10,388 nucleotides of DNA. It comes from JADJQU01 sp035490315 (GTDB taxonomy: Bacteria; Planctomycetota; UBA1135; GCA-002686595). The notes under the pieces are model-generated. The model was given only the letters and a program-made list of their open reading frames with translations. It did no database searches and was not told where the DNA came from. Shown here piece by piece: positions 1-6,552 of this stretch. The stretch is from positions 1-10,388 of the forward strand of contig DATHET010000325.1 of assembly GCA_035490315.1 (NCBI GenBank), read 5' to 3'. Made by a program: the position numbers and the translations under genes. The stretch's first letter is position 1; each line of letters opens with the position of its first letter.

Positions 1-98
1 TCTACGCGGTCACGCGACCGAAGCACGTGAACATCGGCGAGATCGTGATCTGGGCCTCCGCCCAGGCGAGCACAACCATGGTGAAGCGATCGATTTAG
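1..98 (+). CDS. C-terminal end of a short-chain dehydrogenase/reductase (partial)
   Basis: The frame entering the window from the left codes for 31 residues before a TAG at 96-98. It contains RPKHVNIGEIVIW followed by a Gln-Ala-Ser end. This looks like the C-terminus of classical SDR oxidoreductases of the YdfG/serine-3-dehydrogenase type, where a P-x-H-V-N-I-x-E-I strand closes the Rossmann-fold core before a short tail. The dinucleotide-binding and Tyr-x-x-x-Lys catalytic motifs lie outside the window, so substrate and cofactor cannot be judged. The gene converges on asd, and only the palindrome at 102-209 separates them. Confidence rests on one short motif. Confidence 0.7.
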   Translation, partial: YAVTRPKHVNIGEIVIWASAQASTTMVKRSI

Positions 99-101
99 CG
101 T

Positions 102-209
102 GTACGGAGTCAGGTGAATTCGTCCGGAGTCGTGCGGGGCATCCGCGCGCAGCGTTCGCGGCGCTCGGATGCCCCGCACGACTCCGGACGAATTTACCTG
201 ACTCCGTAC
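102..209. repeat. Long imperfect palindrome (44-bp arms), intergenic; possible bidirectional terminator or MITE/REP-like element
   Basis: Bases 102-145 pair with 166-209 over 44 consecutive positions. The only non-Watson-Crick position is G116 opposite T195, which in RNA is a tolerated G.U wobble. The 20-nt centre (146-165) can form a further small GC stem (147-150 with 161-164). The element fills nearly the whole gap between the SDR stop (98) and the asd stop (219 to 217 on the minus strand), so transcripts from both sides would carry the same hairpin. It could act as a bidirectional terminator, but the stem is far longer than a usual intrinsic terminator and no clear T-tract follows on either strand. 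A mobile or dispersed palindromic repeat is the main alternative. The structure is seen directly; the function is inferred. Confidence 0.9.
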
Positions 210-216
210 TGGCGCG

Positions 217-1284
217 TCAGCGGATTACGCCGCGCGCAATCGCGAGCTCGGCGTTGACCACGCTCGCTCCCGCCGCTCCGCGCTCGGCATTGTGCCCTAG
301 CGCCGTGAACTTGATCCCGAGCAACGGGCACTCGCGGATGCGGCCGACGTGGACAAGCATGCCATCGCCCCGCTCCGCGTCGCGCCGCGGCTGAGGACGA
401 TCTTCGGCGCTGTGCACGACCAGCGGCTGCCTCGGTGCCGAGTGCAGCTCGGTCTCGACCAGCGGACGCCAGCGCTCGAACGCCGAGCGCACGGCTTCGA
501 CCGATGGGTTCCCCCGCAGCCGCACGCCGACCGACAAGGTGTGACCATCCTCGACCGCGACTCGATTGCAGGACGCCGACAGCGCGATGTCCGCCGGCAC
601 GACCGCTCCATCGGCAAAGCGACCGAGCATCTTCGCCGTCTCCTGCGGGATTTTTTCTTCCTCGCCGCGGATGAAGGGAATCACGTTGCCCAGGATGTCG
701 AGGCTCGCGACTCCCGGGTGGCCCGCGCCCGAGATCGCCTGCATCGAGACCAGCGACACCGCCTCCACACCGAATGCCTCGTGCAGCGGCGCCAGCGCCA
801 GGGCGAGCACCGTCGCCGTGCAATTCGGATTGCACACGATGCCCCCCGGCCAGCCGCGGAGCGCGCGCTGAGCGGTCAACAGCTCGAGGTGCGGGGCGTT
901 GACCTCGGGGATCAGGAGCGGGACATCGCTTTCGTTACGAAAAGCACTCGCGTTGGAAAACACCAGGGCTCCCGCGCGCGCGAAGGCCGGCTCGACCTCG
1001 AGCGCGATGCTCGCGTCGAGCGCCGAGAACACGACCGGCGCAAAAGCCGATCGAGGATCCGCGGGCAGCAGTTTCCGATCTCCCAGCCCGCCGTAGGGCC
1101 CGCGGCCGCCGCGATCGCCCAGGCGCCAGGCACAGGCCTCGTCCAGGCGTTTGCCGTAGTTCTTTTCGCTGGCGCACAGGTGTGCGATCTCGAACTGCGG
1201 ATGGTGCGCAAGGCGCGCAAGGAAGCGCTGACCCACGACGCCGGTGGCGCCCAGGACTGCGACGGGAATCTTGGCCGGACTCAT
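217..1284 (-). CDS. asd: Aspartate-semialdehyde dehydrogenase, archaeal/fungal-type
   Basis: 355 residues, the usual length of the family. The enzyme reduces L-aspartyl-4-phosphate to aspartate 4-semialdehyde with NADPH in the cytoplasm. This is the branch-point step to lysine (and diaminopimelate), threonine and methionine. The N-terminal nucleotide-binding loop LGATGVVGQRF is at residues 11-21, the catalytic cysteine is Cys155 in CNPNCTA, QAISGAGHPGV is at 182-192, EEEKIPQET at 208-216, and the likely catalytic histidine is His248 in EDGHTLSV. These motifs match the archaeal/fungal branch rather than the Escherichia coli type. ATG at 1284 is chosen because the Rossmann strand begins a few residues later. 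There is no Shine-Dalgarno upstream; a weak TATTCC (1299-1294, minus) lies 9 nt before the ATG. Divergent from the S1 gene across a 99-bp gap. Confidence 0.95.
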   Translation of the reverse strand: MSPAKIPVAVLGATGVVGQRFLARLAHHPQFEIAHLCASEKNYGKRLDEACAWRLGDRGGRGPYGGLGDRKLLPADPRSAFAPVVFSALDASIALEVEPAFARAGALVFSNASAFRNESDVPLLIPEVNAPHLELLTAQRALRGWPGGIVCNPNCTATVLALALAPLHEAFGVEAVSLVSMQAISGAGHPGVASLDILGNVIPFIRGEEEKIPQETAKMLGRFADGAVVPADIALSASCNRVAVEDGHTLSVGVRLRGNPSVEAVRSAFERWRPLVETELHSAPRQPLVVHSAEDRPQPRRDAERGDGMLVHVGRIRECPLLGIKFTALGHNAERGAAGASVVNAELAIARGVIR

Positions 1285-1300
1285 GGGCGCACAGGAATAG

Positions 1301-1330
1301 CTGACGGGGGTGGGTCGATTCCTCTAGAAT
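1301..1330 (+). promoter_or_regulatory. Sigma-70-like promoter of the S1-domain gene
   Basis: A CTGACG hexamer (1301-1306, four of six matches to TTGACA) is followed after 18 nt by TAGAAT (1325-1330, five of six matches to TATAAT). A start near 1337 would give a leader of roughly 47 nt ahead of the ATG at 1384. That leader has no strong Shine-Dalgarno, only GAAG at 1368-1371, 12 nt from the start. The call rests on hexamer matching alone. Confidence 0.5.
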
Positions 1331-1383
1331 CTTCGCGCGAATCCATAACACGCCCTGTCTCCGCGGCGAAGCACGATCGATCC

Positions 1384-2640
1384 ATGACTGCGAACAAGAA
1401 TAATTCCAAGGACCCGCTTTCGGCGGAAATCGAAGCCGCCCTCGACGGCGTCGAGCTTCAGAACATCGACTCCAGGTCCCCCTCCGGCTCCGGGGCCGCC
1501 CGCGGCGGCGACAACAAACCCAAGCCCGGCGCCAAGCGCAACACGCGCGGCATGGTCCCCGGCCTGATCGTCGGCGTGCACGGCGACGACGTGATCGTCG
1601 AGCTCAGCCCCACCAGCCAGGGCATCTGCCCGCGCGCTCAATTCGAGAACGAGCCGAAAGTCGGCGAGCGCTCCGAGTTCACGCTCGGCGGCCAGGACCC
1701 CGACGGCCTGTGGATCCTCTCGCGCCGCGAGCTGGTGGCCCTGGCCGCCTGGGACTCGATCGAGAAGGGCTCGCGCGTCGAGGCCAAGGTCACCGGGCAG
1801 AACACCGGCGGCCTCGAGCTCAAGATCGGTCCCCTGCCCGCTTTCATGCCGGCCTCGCAGCTCGGCCTGGGACGCGAGGACAATCTTGCTCAGTACATCG
1901 GCAAGACCCTCGAAGTCCAGGTGATGGAGATCGACAGCGAGCGCCGCCGCCTGACAGTGTCGCGCCGCGCGATCCTCGAGAGCGAGCGCGAAGCCGCGCG
2001 CGAGAAGAACATGGGCTCGATGACGATCGGCCAGGTCATCCGCGGCCGCGTCACGCGCGTCGAGAAATTCGGCGCCTTCGTCGACATCGGCGGCGGCGTC
2101 GAGGGCCTGCTGCACGTCTCGAATCTTTCGCGCGGGCACGTCGCGGATCCCAATGACGTGGTCAAGAAGGGTCAGGAGCTCGAGGTCATGGTGCTCAAGA
2201 TCGAGGAGGGCGGGAAACGCATCGCCCTCGGCACCAAGCAGCTCGAAGCCGATCCCTGGCAGGCCGTCGGCGGGCGGTATCAGGTCGATCAGGTCGTGAA
2301 CGGAAAGGTCGTGCGGCTGACAGAGTTCGGAGCGTTCGTCGAGATCGAGCCCGGTGTCGACGGGTTGCTGCACGTGTCCGCGATGGGCAAGGAGCGCGTG
2401 CGCCGGCCGCAGGACGTCTTGAAGGTCGGCGAGGAAGTCTCCGTGCGCATCGTCACGATCGATTCCGCGCGCCAGCGGCTGTCCTTGTCGCGACTGGATC
2501 CGCGCGGTGCGATGATCGGGTCGGAGGATTCGGTCGACACCAAGGTGATCGACGAAGCGGTCGCGCGGACGCAGGCCAGCGTCCCCCAAGGCACCAACCT
2601 CGGATCGCTGTTCAAGAAGGCGATGGACAAGAAGTCGTAG
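1384..2640 (+). CDS. S1-domain RNA-binding protein (ribosomal protein S1-like, four S1 repeats)
   Basis: 418 residues. A low-complexity N-terminus (1-55, Ser/Gly/Lys-rich) precedes four OB-fold S1 repeats: a degenerate one at about 57-115, one at 127-195, and two canonical ones at about 213-285 and 299-370. The last two carry the hallmark G-x-V-x-R-x-x-x-F-G-A-F-V-[DE]-I and GLLHVS. The tail (about 398-418) reads VPQGTNLGSLFKKAMDKKS. S1 proteins bind single-stranded mRNA on the 30S subunit and help initiation on weak ribosome-binding sites; four-repeat forms are shorter than the six-repeat E. coli protein. The frame stays open far upstream, but that part is antisense to asd, and ATG 1384 sits just after a good promoter. 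The tail is partly duplicated at 4571-4636. It could instead be a general S1-type RNA-binding factor rather than the ribosomal protein itself. Confidence 0.9.
   Translation: MTANKNNSKDPLSAEIEAALDGVELQNIDSRSPSGSGAARGGDNKPKPGAKRNTRGMVPGLIVGVHGDDVIVELSPTSQGICPRAQFENEPKVGERSEFTLGGQDPDGLWILSRRELVALAAWDSIEKGSRVEAKVTGQNTGGLELKIGPLPAFMPASQLGLGREDNLAQYIGKTLEVQVMEIDSERRRLTVSRRAILESEREAAREKNMGSMTIGQVIRGRVTRVEKFGAFVDIGGGVEGLLHVSNLSRGHVADPNDVVKKGQELEVMVLKIEEGGKRIALGTKQLEADPWQAVGGRYQVDQVVNGKVVRLTEFGAFVEIEPGVDGLLHVSAMGKERVRRPQDVLKVGEEVSVRIVTIDSARQRLSLSRLDPRGAMIGSEDSVDTKVIDEAVARTQASVPQGTNLGSLFKKAMDKKS
2604..2635 (+). repeat. 32-bp direct repeat, copy 1 (3' end of S1 gene)
   Basis: Identical base for base to 4600-4631. 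This copy lies inside the S1 coding sequence and encodes the SLFKKAMDKK stretch near the C-terminus. Together the two copies bracket propeller gene A exactly. Weaker similarity extends upstream: over 2575-2640 against 4571-4636 I count 53 of 66 bases identical, with no gaps. Confidence 0.95.
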
Positions 2641-2659
2641 CGACTGCCCCACCGACGTG

Positions 2660-2665
2660 TAGAAC
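2660..2665 (+). promoter_or_regulatory. Possible -10 element immediately upstream of propeller gene A
   Basis: TAGAAC ends 8 nt before the ATG at 2674, in the 33-bp gap after the S1 stop. AACCAT at 2663-2668 is an alternative hexamer. No Shine-Dalgarno is visible. If used, the transcript would start at or next to the start codon. The match is weak and there is no convincing -35; the gene could equally be read through from the S1 promoter. Confidence 0.25.
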
Positions 2666-2673
2666 CATGGACC

Positions 2674-4554
2674 ATGGCGCGCGTTCGCACTCTCATGTCG
2701 ATCGCCGCGCTCTGCGGCCTGGGTTTGCTGCTGGCGAGCGCTGCGCTTCCCGCCTCGCTGCTGAGCTACACCAGGTACCGTCTCTTCGAGCTCGCGCTCA
2801 GCGCCGACGTCGTGGTGAGCGGAGAGATCATCGACGTCGATGTGGATACTTTTGACCTCCGCGTCGATCAGGCAATCGTCCAAGCTCTCCCTGCCCCCAC
2901 TGTTCAGGTAAAGCGATTCAAGAATTGGACCTGCGCGAGTCGCTGGACGGACTACGCGGCTGGACAGCGCGTGCTGTTGTTCCTCGAAAAGCCCCAGGAA
3001 GCCGGCAAGAGCTACTCGATCCTCGGCGCCGGTGACGAAGGTGAGATGCCACGGATCGGCTCCGACGTCCTCGTCCATGGCTACCGCGTGCGCGCCTGCA
3101 AGCACGCGAGCTATCCGGTCGACTCGGAATCCGTCCGCGGCACCTTGATCCCGTTCGAGGAATTCCGGGCGGCAATCCTGGGCATTCGAGCTCAGTTGGA
3201 GCTCACGACCACGCGCGATCCGCGCGGCGAAGAGACTGATCGAGTAGTGCCGCGAGGCCCGAATGCGAGTCTGGAGGCCTTCGCCGAGACCTCGCGCACG
3301 GCGCGGCACATGTGCGGCGAAGCGCGCTCCAGTGCGAGCTGGGCGGGTGAGCTTCCCGCGGCCGATGTACAGTTGGATTCCCAGGCGCTGCGCTCGATCC
3401 ACGCAGACTCGAGCCGGACTGCGATCACGGAGCATGAGCTCCTCGATGCGGGCTTCGTCACGTTCTTCGGCGATCGGAACGGCGACGGAACCGACGCTGT
3501 CGCAGTCCTGAAGCGTCACGCCACCGGAGGGCCAGAATTGTCGATCCTGCGGCTGGATTCCGAGGGAGCGGTCGTTTCGCGAACGCTGATCCACGCCGAG
3601 GAGGACGGCTCGCCATCGCAGCTTCCCAACTTTGCGGAGAACGCCGAGTCGCTAGCTTCCCTCGGCGATCTCGATGGGGATGGGATGCCAGAGCTCGGCA
3701 TCGGAGCGCCCGTCGCGCAAGGCCATTGCGGGGCCGTATGGATTCTTTTCCTGCGCCGGGACGGCGCGCTGAGAAAATGCGTGGAACTTGCCTCGATGTC
3801 CGCGCTCGTGGCAGCGGGAGTTCAGAAAGACGTCGGCCTGGGCGAGTCGCTGGCTCCGCTGGGTGATCTCGACGGTGATGGCACCACGGAGCTGGCCATC
3901 GGCATGGGTCCGGAGTTCAGGTACAGCCTCTCGCACGAACGCTCCATCTTCATCGCCTCGATCGGGAAGGATGGTTTCGTACCTCGTGCGCGTCGCATCG
4001 ACGGTGACGCGGAGGGATTCGGCGAATCCGGCAACTGGCTCGGCGAATCCTTGGCCAGTCTGGGCGACGTGAACGGCGACGGTGTCGCGGATCTGGCCAT
4101 CGGAATCTCGGACGACACGGATGGCGGAGAAGTGCGCGGCGCTGTCTGGATCGCGTTCCTGGCGCCCGATGGTTCCGTGCGCGAAAAGCACAAGGTCAGC
4201 GAGTGGGAAGGCGGATTCACCGGCGTGTTGCGCGATTGGAGCCGGTTCGGCATGTCTCTGGCGGGCCCCGGCGACGTCGATGGCGACGGAGTCCCTGATC
4301 TGCTCGTGGGTGCGACTCGGGAGGTCTGGACGCTGCTGCTTCGCAAGGATGGCAGCGTCAAATCTCACCGGAGATTTGGAATCGAGTTCAAGGCCGGAAC
4401 AGAGAGATCTCCGTTCAGCGCCCAGATCTCCGTCCAGCGCGCGCAGAAGCCTGAATTGCCGATCCATGTGATGTGTGGGAGGACGACGAAGTCTCCGCTG
4501 GGCGAGTTCTGGCTCCTCACGCTGGATCAGTCAGGCGCATTGCGCGCTCGCTGA
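2674..4554 (+). CDS. Secreted FG-GAP/integrin-alpha-type beta-propeller protein (copy A)
   Basis: 626 residues, no enzyme motif recognised. Residues 1-27 look like a signal peptide (basic start, LCGLGLLLASAALPA core), so the protein is probably exported. Residues 31-126 form a domain of unknown function containing NWTCA-x-RW and ending ILGAG-x-EGEMP. Residues about 260-560 hold five FG-GAP blades, each with a calcium-loop D-x-[DN]-G-D-G at 267, 332, 398, 465 and 534, spaced 65-69 residues. Blades end in a W-x-x-[FL]-L-x-x-DG pattern such as AVWILFLRRDG. Such propellers usually bind partners outside the cell. The start is uncertain: ATG 2695 (Met8) would also leave a signal peptide, and no Shine-Dalgarno decides. 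It begins 33 bp after the S1 gene and is followed by paralogue B. Confidence 0.88.
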   Translation: MARVRTLMSIAALCGLGLLLASAALPASLLSYTRYRLFELALSADVVVSGEIIDVDVDTFDLRVDQAIVQALPAPTVQVKRFKNWTCASRWTDYAAGQRVLLFLEKPQEAGKSYSILGAGDEGEMPRIGSDVLVHGYRVRACKHASYPVDSESVRGTLIPFEEFRAAILGIRAQLELTTTRDPRGEETDRVVPRGPNASLEAFAETSRTARHMCGEARSSASWAGELPAADVQLDSQALRSIHADSSRTAITEHELLDAGFVTFFGDRNGDGTDAVAVLKRHATGGPELSILRLDSEGAVVSRTLIHAEEDGSPSQLPNFAENAESLASLGDLDGDGMPELGIGAPVAQGHCGAVWILFLRRDGALRKCVELASMSALVAAGVQKDVGLGESLAPLGDLDGDGTTELAIGMGPEFRYSLSHERSIFIASIGKDGFVPRARRIDGDAEGFGESGNWLGESLASLGDVNGDGVADLAIGISDDTDGGEVRGAVWIAFLAPDGSVREKHKVSEWEGGFTGVLRDWSRFGMSLAGPGDVDGDGVPDLLVGATREVWTLLLRKDGSVKSHRRFGIEFKAGTERSPFSAQISVQRAQKPELPIHVMCGRTTKSPLGEFWLLTLDQSGALRAR

Positions 4555-4570
4555 GACAGGCTTCGGCACC

Positions 4571-4636
4571 GGCGGGGTTCCCCAGGGCACCCACCAGGCA
4601 TCGCTGTTCAAGAAGGCGATGGACAAGAAGTGCTGA
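4571..4636 (+). pseudogene. Remnant copy of the S1 gene 3' end between the two propeller genes
   Basis: In one frame this stretch reads VPQGTHQASLFKKAMDKKC and then TGA. It matches the last 22 codons of the S1 gene (2575-2640) without gaps at 53 of 66 bases, including a 32-bp exact block (4600-4631). No start codon or S1 domain precedes it; the frame runs back into the 3' end of propeller gene A in a different phase, so it is a fragment rather than a gene. It begins about 16 nt after the stop of copy A and lies upstream of copy B just as the true S1 tail lies upstream of copy A. That is the arrangement left by duplicating an S1-tail plus propeller unit, or by insertion of gene A into the S1 3' end. 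Confidence 0.85.
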
Positions 4637-4661
4637 ACCGCAACTCCTGACGCGGCGGCGC

Positions 4662-4667
4662 TACCAT
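4662..4667 (+). promoter_or_regulatory. Possible -10 element immediately upstream of propeller gene B
   Basis: TACCAT ends exactly 7 nt before the ATG at 4675, the spacing expected if transcription begins at the A of the start codon. There is no Shine-Dalgarno in the 38 nt after the S1 remnant and no clear -35. ACCAT recurs at the equivalent place before gene A, so the two upstream regions look homologous. Confidence 0.35.
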
Positions 4668-4674
4668 CGGGTGC

Positions 4675-6552
4675 ATGCGCAAGCTCGCGATCGGCGCCCT
4701 GTTCCTCGTCGCGCCTGCAATTTGTGCAGGCTCGAGTCCGAACGAATCCAAGCCTGGAGCGGTCCCTTCGAGCTACATCCCGTACGAACTCTACGAGCTC
4801 GTGCTCGAAGCGGACATCGTGGTCGGCGGGGAGATCGTCTCGCTCGACGCGAAGGATTTCGTCCTGAGGATTGAGCGTCGAATCGTCGGCGAGATTGCCG
4901 AACCGACGCTTCGTGTGCGCCGCTTCGTGAATTGGACCTGCGCGTGGCGCTGGGAGCCCTATGCCGTCGGCCAGCGGGTCGTCCTGTTCCTCGAGCGACC
5001 GACGAAGGGTGACACGACCCCGTGCATCCTCGGCGCCGGCGGCGAAGGCGAGATGCCGCTGGATGCTGACATCGTGAAACTTCAAACGAGCCCCCTGTCC
5101 GGAGGTGCCGAACCGACGTCGGCTGCGTCCCGGTGGCGGGTCTCGCTGGACGATCTCGAACGCGCCACTCGAACGCTGCGGGATGAAATCTCGTGGACTC
5201 GCTCCGCCACGGACGACTGGGGTCTGCAGGATCTGCACCCCCGCACCTCGATCGAGAACCTGGAAGCGTTCGCTCGAACCTCGCGCCTGGCGAACTGCCT
5301 GAGCATCGAGGTGCGCTCTTCCCGGAAGTGGCTCGGTCGCCGCTCTTCTCCGGGCCGGCAGATCGAACCCGATCGCTTGCGCGCGCTGGATGTTCCGTCC
5401 TCGAACAGCAACTCGCCGGTCCGTGGATTCGCCGTCTCTCCAACTCCGATTGGCGATCTCGACGGTGACGGCAATGAGGACCTGGCCTGCGTCGAATCGG
5501 GAAAGCTGGCGCTGCTGTTCACGGATCAAGTCGGTGCCATCCGTGAGCGCAGGGACGTTCGCGACGCCGACGAGTCGCAGTCGACGACGTGGCGCGAGTC
5601 CTTGCCGCGCGCGACAGCGCTGGTCACCGTCAGCACAGGCGATGCGAAGAAGGGCATCGACCTCGTGCTGGGCTCGACACCGCGAGCGGTGGAAACCCCG
5701 GACCTCGGTGCCCTGTGGTTCCTGCACCTCGATCGGTCCGGGACGATCCAGAATTCGCACGAGATCCTGACCGCCGAGTCCCTGCGCCCGATGAGGCGGG
5801 TCGAGCGAGGCGGCCTCGGTCGAGCCCTGGCGGCACTCGGTGATCTGGACGGTGATGGCAATCGGAATCTGGCCATCTCCGCCCATCCAACGCTCGAGCC
5901 CGATAGCGCAAACGCCGTCTATTTTGCATCGCTCGACTCGAATGGAAAACTCGTCTCCACCAACTACATCCTGCGCAACGGCCTTCGATCTTCCGGCGAC
6001 GGCGCGCTCGCGACAGTTGGCGATGTCGACGGTAACGGAGTCGCCGACCTGGCCATCGGACTTCCCGAGGTGACACCTGATCACTTCCTGCGAACGAAGG
6101 GTGGCGCCACTTATGCCGAGCGAGGAGGCGCCGTGTCCATCGCCCTGATGAGCGCCAACGCAGAAGCGCAGTCACGCCGGAAGATCACCCTGGCCAGGGA
6201 AGGATTCGTCGGAGATCTGGCGAGCGGCGACGAGTTCGGCCGATCGTTGTGCGCTCCGGGCGATCTCGACGGCAATGGCGTCCCTGATCTGCTCGTCGGT
6301 TCCGTCACGGGCGTATGGACCTTGTTCCTGGGACGCGATGGCACCGTCGAAAATCACAAGAAGCTCGAGGACGGACCGCGAGACGTCGACGATGCCGTGC
6401 ACTTCGGCGACTCGCTGACCGTCCTGCGACCCTCGGCTCCGGGTGAGCCGATATCGATCCTCTGCGGAGGAACGAAAGGCCGCGGCGAACGCGCGACACC
6501 CGTGCTGTGGATGCTCACCGTGGGATCGGACGGCGTGCTGCGCGCTCGCTGA
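4675..6552 (+). CDS. Secreted FG-GAP/integrin-alpha-type beta-propeller protein (copy B, paralogue of A)
   Basis: 625 residues, colinear with copy A. A signal peptide covers about 1-18 (KLAIGALFLVAPAICA), with likely cleavage after Ala-Ile-Cys-Ala; the cysteine does not sit in a good lipobox. Residues 33-128 align ungapped with residues 31-126 of copy A at 53 of 96 identities, much higher than the rest. Calcium loops remain at 261 (DLDGDG), 390 (DLDGDG), 450 (DVDGNG) and 530 (DLDGNG). Where blade 2 should have its loop (about 322-327) the sequence is GDAKKG, so that site is probably lost. Both proteins end LRAR, encoded by the same bases. Role inferred as extracellular binding or display; no catalytic motif seen. 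The gene stops directly against the DUF502 stop on the other strand. Confidence 0.88.
   Translation: MRKLAIGALFLVAPAICAGSSPNESKPGAVPSSYIPYELYELVLEADIVVGGEIVSLDAKDFVLRIERRIVGEIAEPTLRVRRFVNWTCAWRWEPYAVGQRVVLFLERPTKGDTTPCILGAGGEGEMPLDADIVKLQTSPLSGGAEPTSAASRWRVSLDDLERATRTLRDEISWTRSATDDWGLQDLHPRTSIENLEAFARTSRLANCLSIEVRSSRKWLGRRSSPGRQIEPDRLRALDVPSSNSNSPVRGFAVSPTPIGDLDGDGNEDLACVESGKLALLFTDQVGAIRERRDVRDADESQSTTWRESLPRATALVTVSTGDAKKGIDLVLGSTPRAVETPDLGALWFLHLDRSGTIQNSHEILTAESLRPMRRVERGGLGRALAALGDLDGDGNRNLAISAHPTLEPDSANAVYFASLDSNGKLVSTNYILRNGLRSSGDGALATVGDVDGNGVADLAIGLPEVTPDHFLRTKGGATYAERGGAVSIALMSANAEAQSRRKITLAREGFVGDLASGDEFGRSLCAPGDLDGNGVPDLLVGSVTGVWTLFLGRDGTVENHKKLEDGPRDVDDAVHFGDSLTVLRPSAPGEPISILCGGTKGRGERATPVLWMLTVGSDGVLRAR

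Noticed and set aside
349..1383. In-frame open extension upstream of the S1 gene, giving a possible 763-residue protein
   Set aside because: It runs antisense to the well-supported asd gene and is Arg/Asp/Gln-rich with no recognisable domain. The S1 promoter and ATG 1384 lie after it. High GC keeps antisense frames open.
1324..3594. Long minus-strand open frame (756 codons) across the S1 and propeller A genes
   Set aside because: It is the antisense shadow of two real genes: low-complexity Arg/Asp/Leu-rich composition, no domain, and it crosses the boundary between two plus-strand genes.
4475..4636. Short open frame from GTG 4475 through the S1 remnant as a small gene
   Set aside because: Most of it overlaps the 3' end of propeller A in another phase with no Shine-Dalgarno; only the last 20 or so codons resemble anything, namely the S1 tail.
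4531..6084. Minus-strand open frame (517 codons) over propeller B and the S1 remnant
   Set aside because: Antisense shadow of copy B without recognisable motifs or ribosome-binding site.
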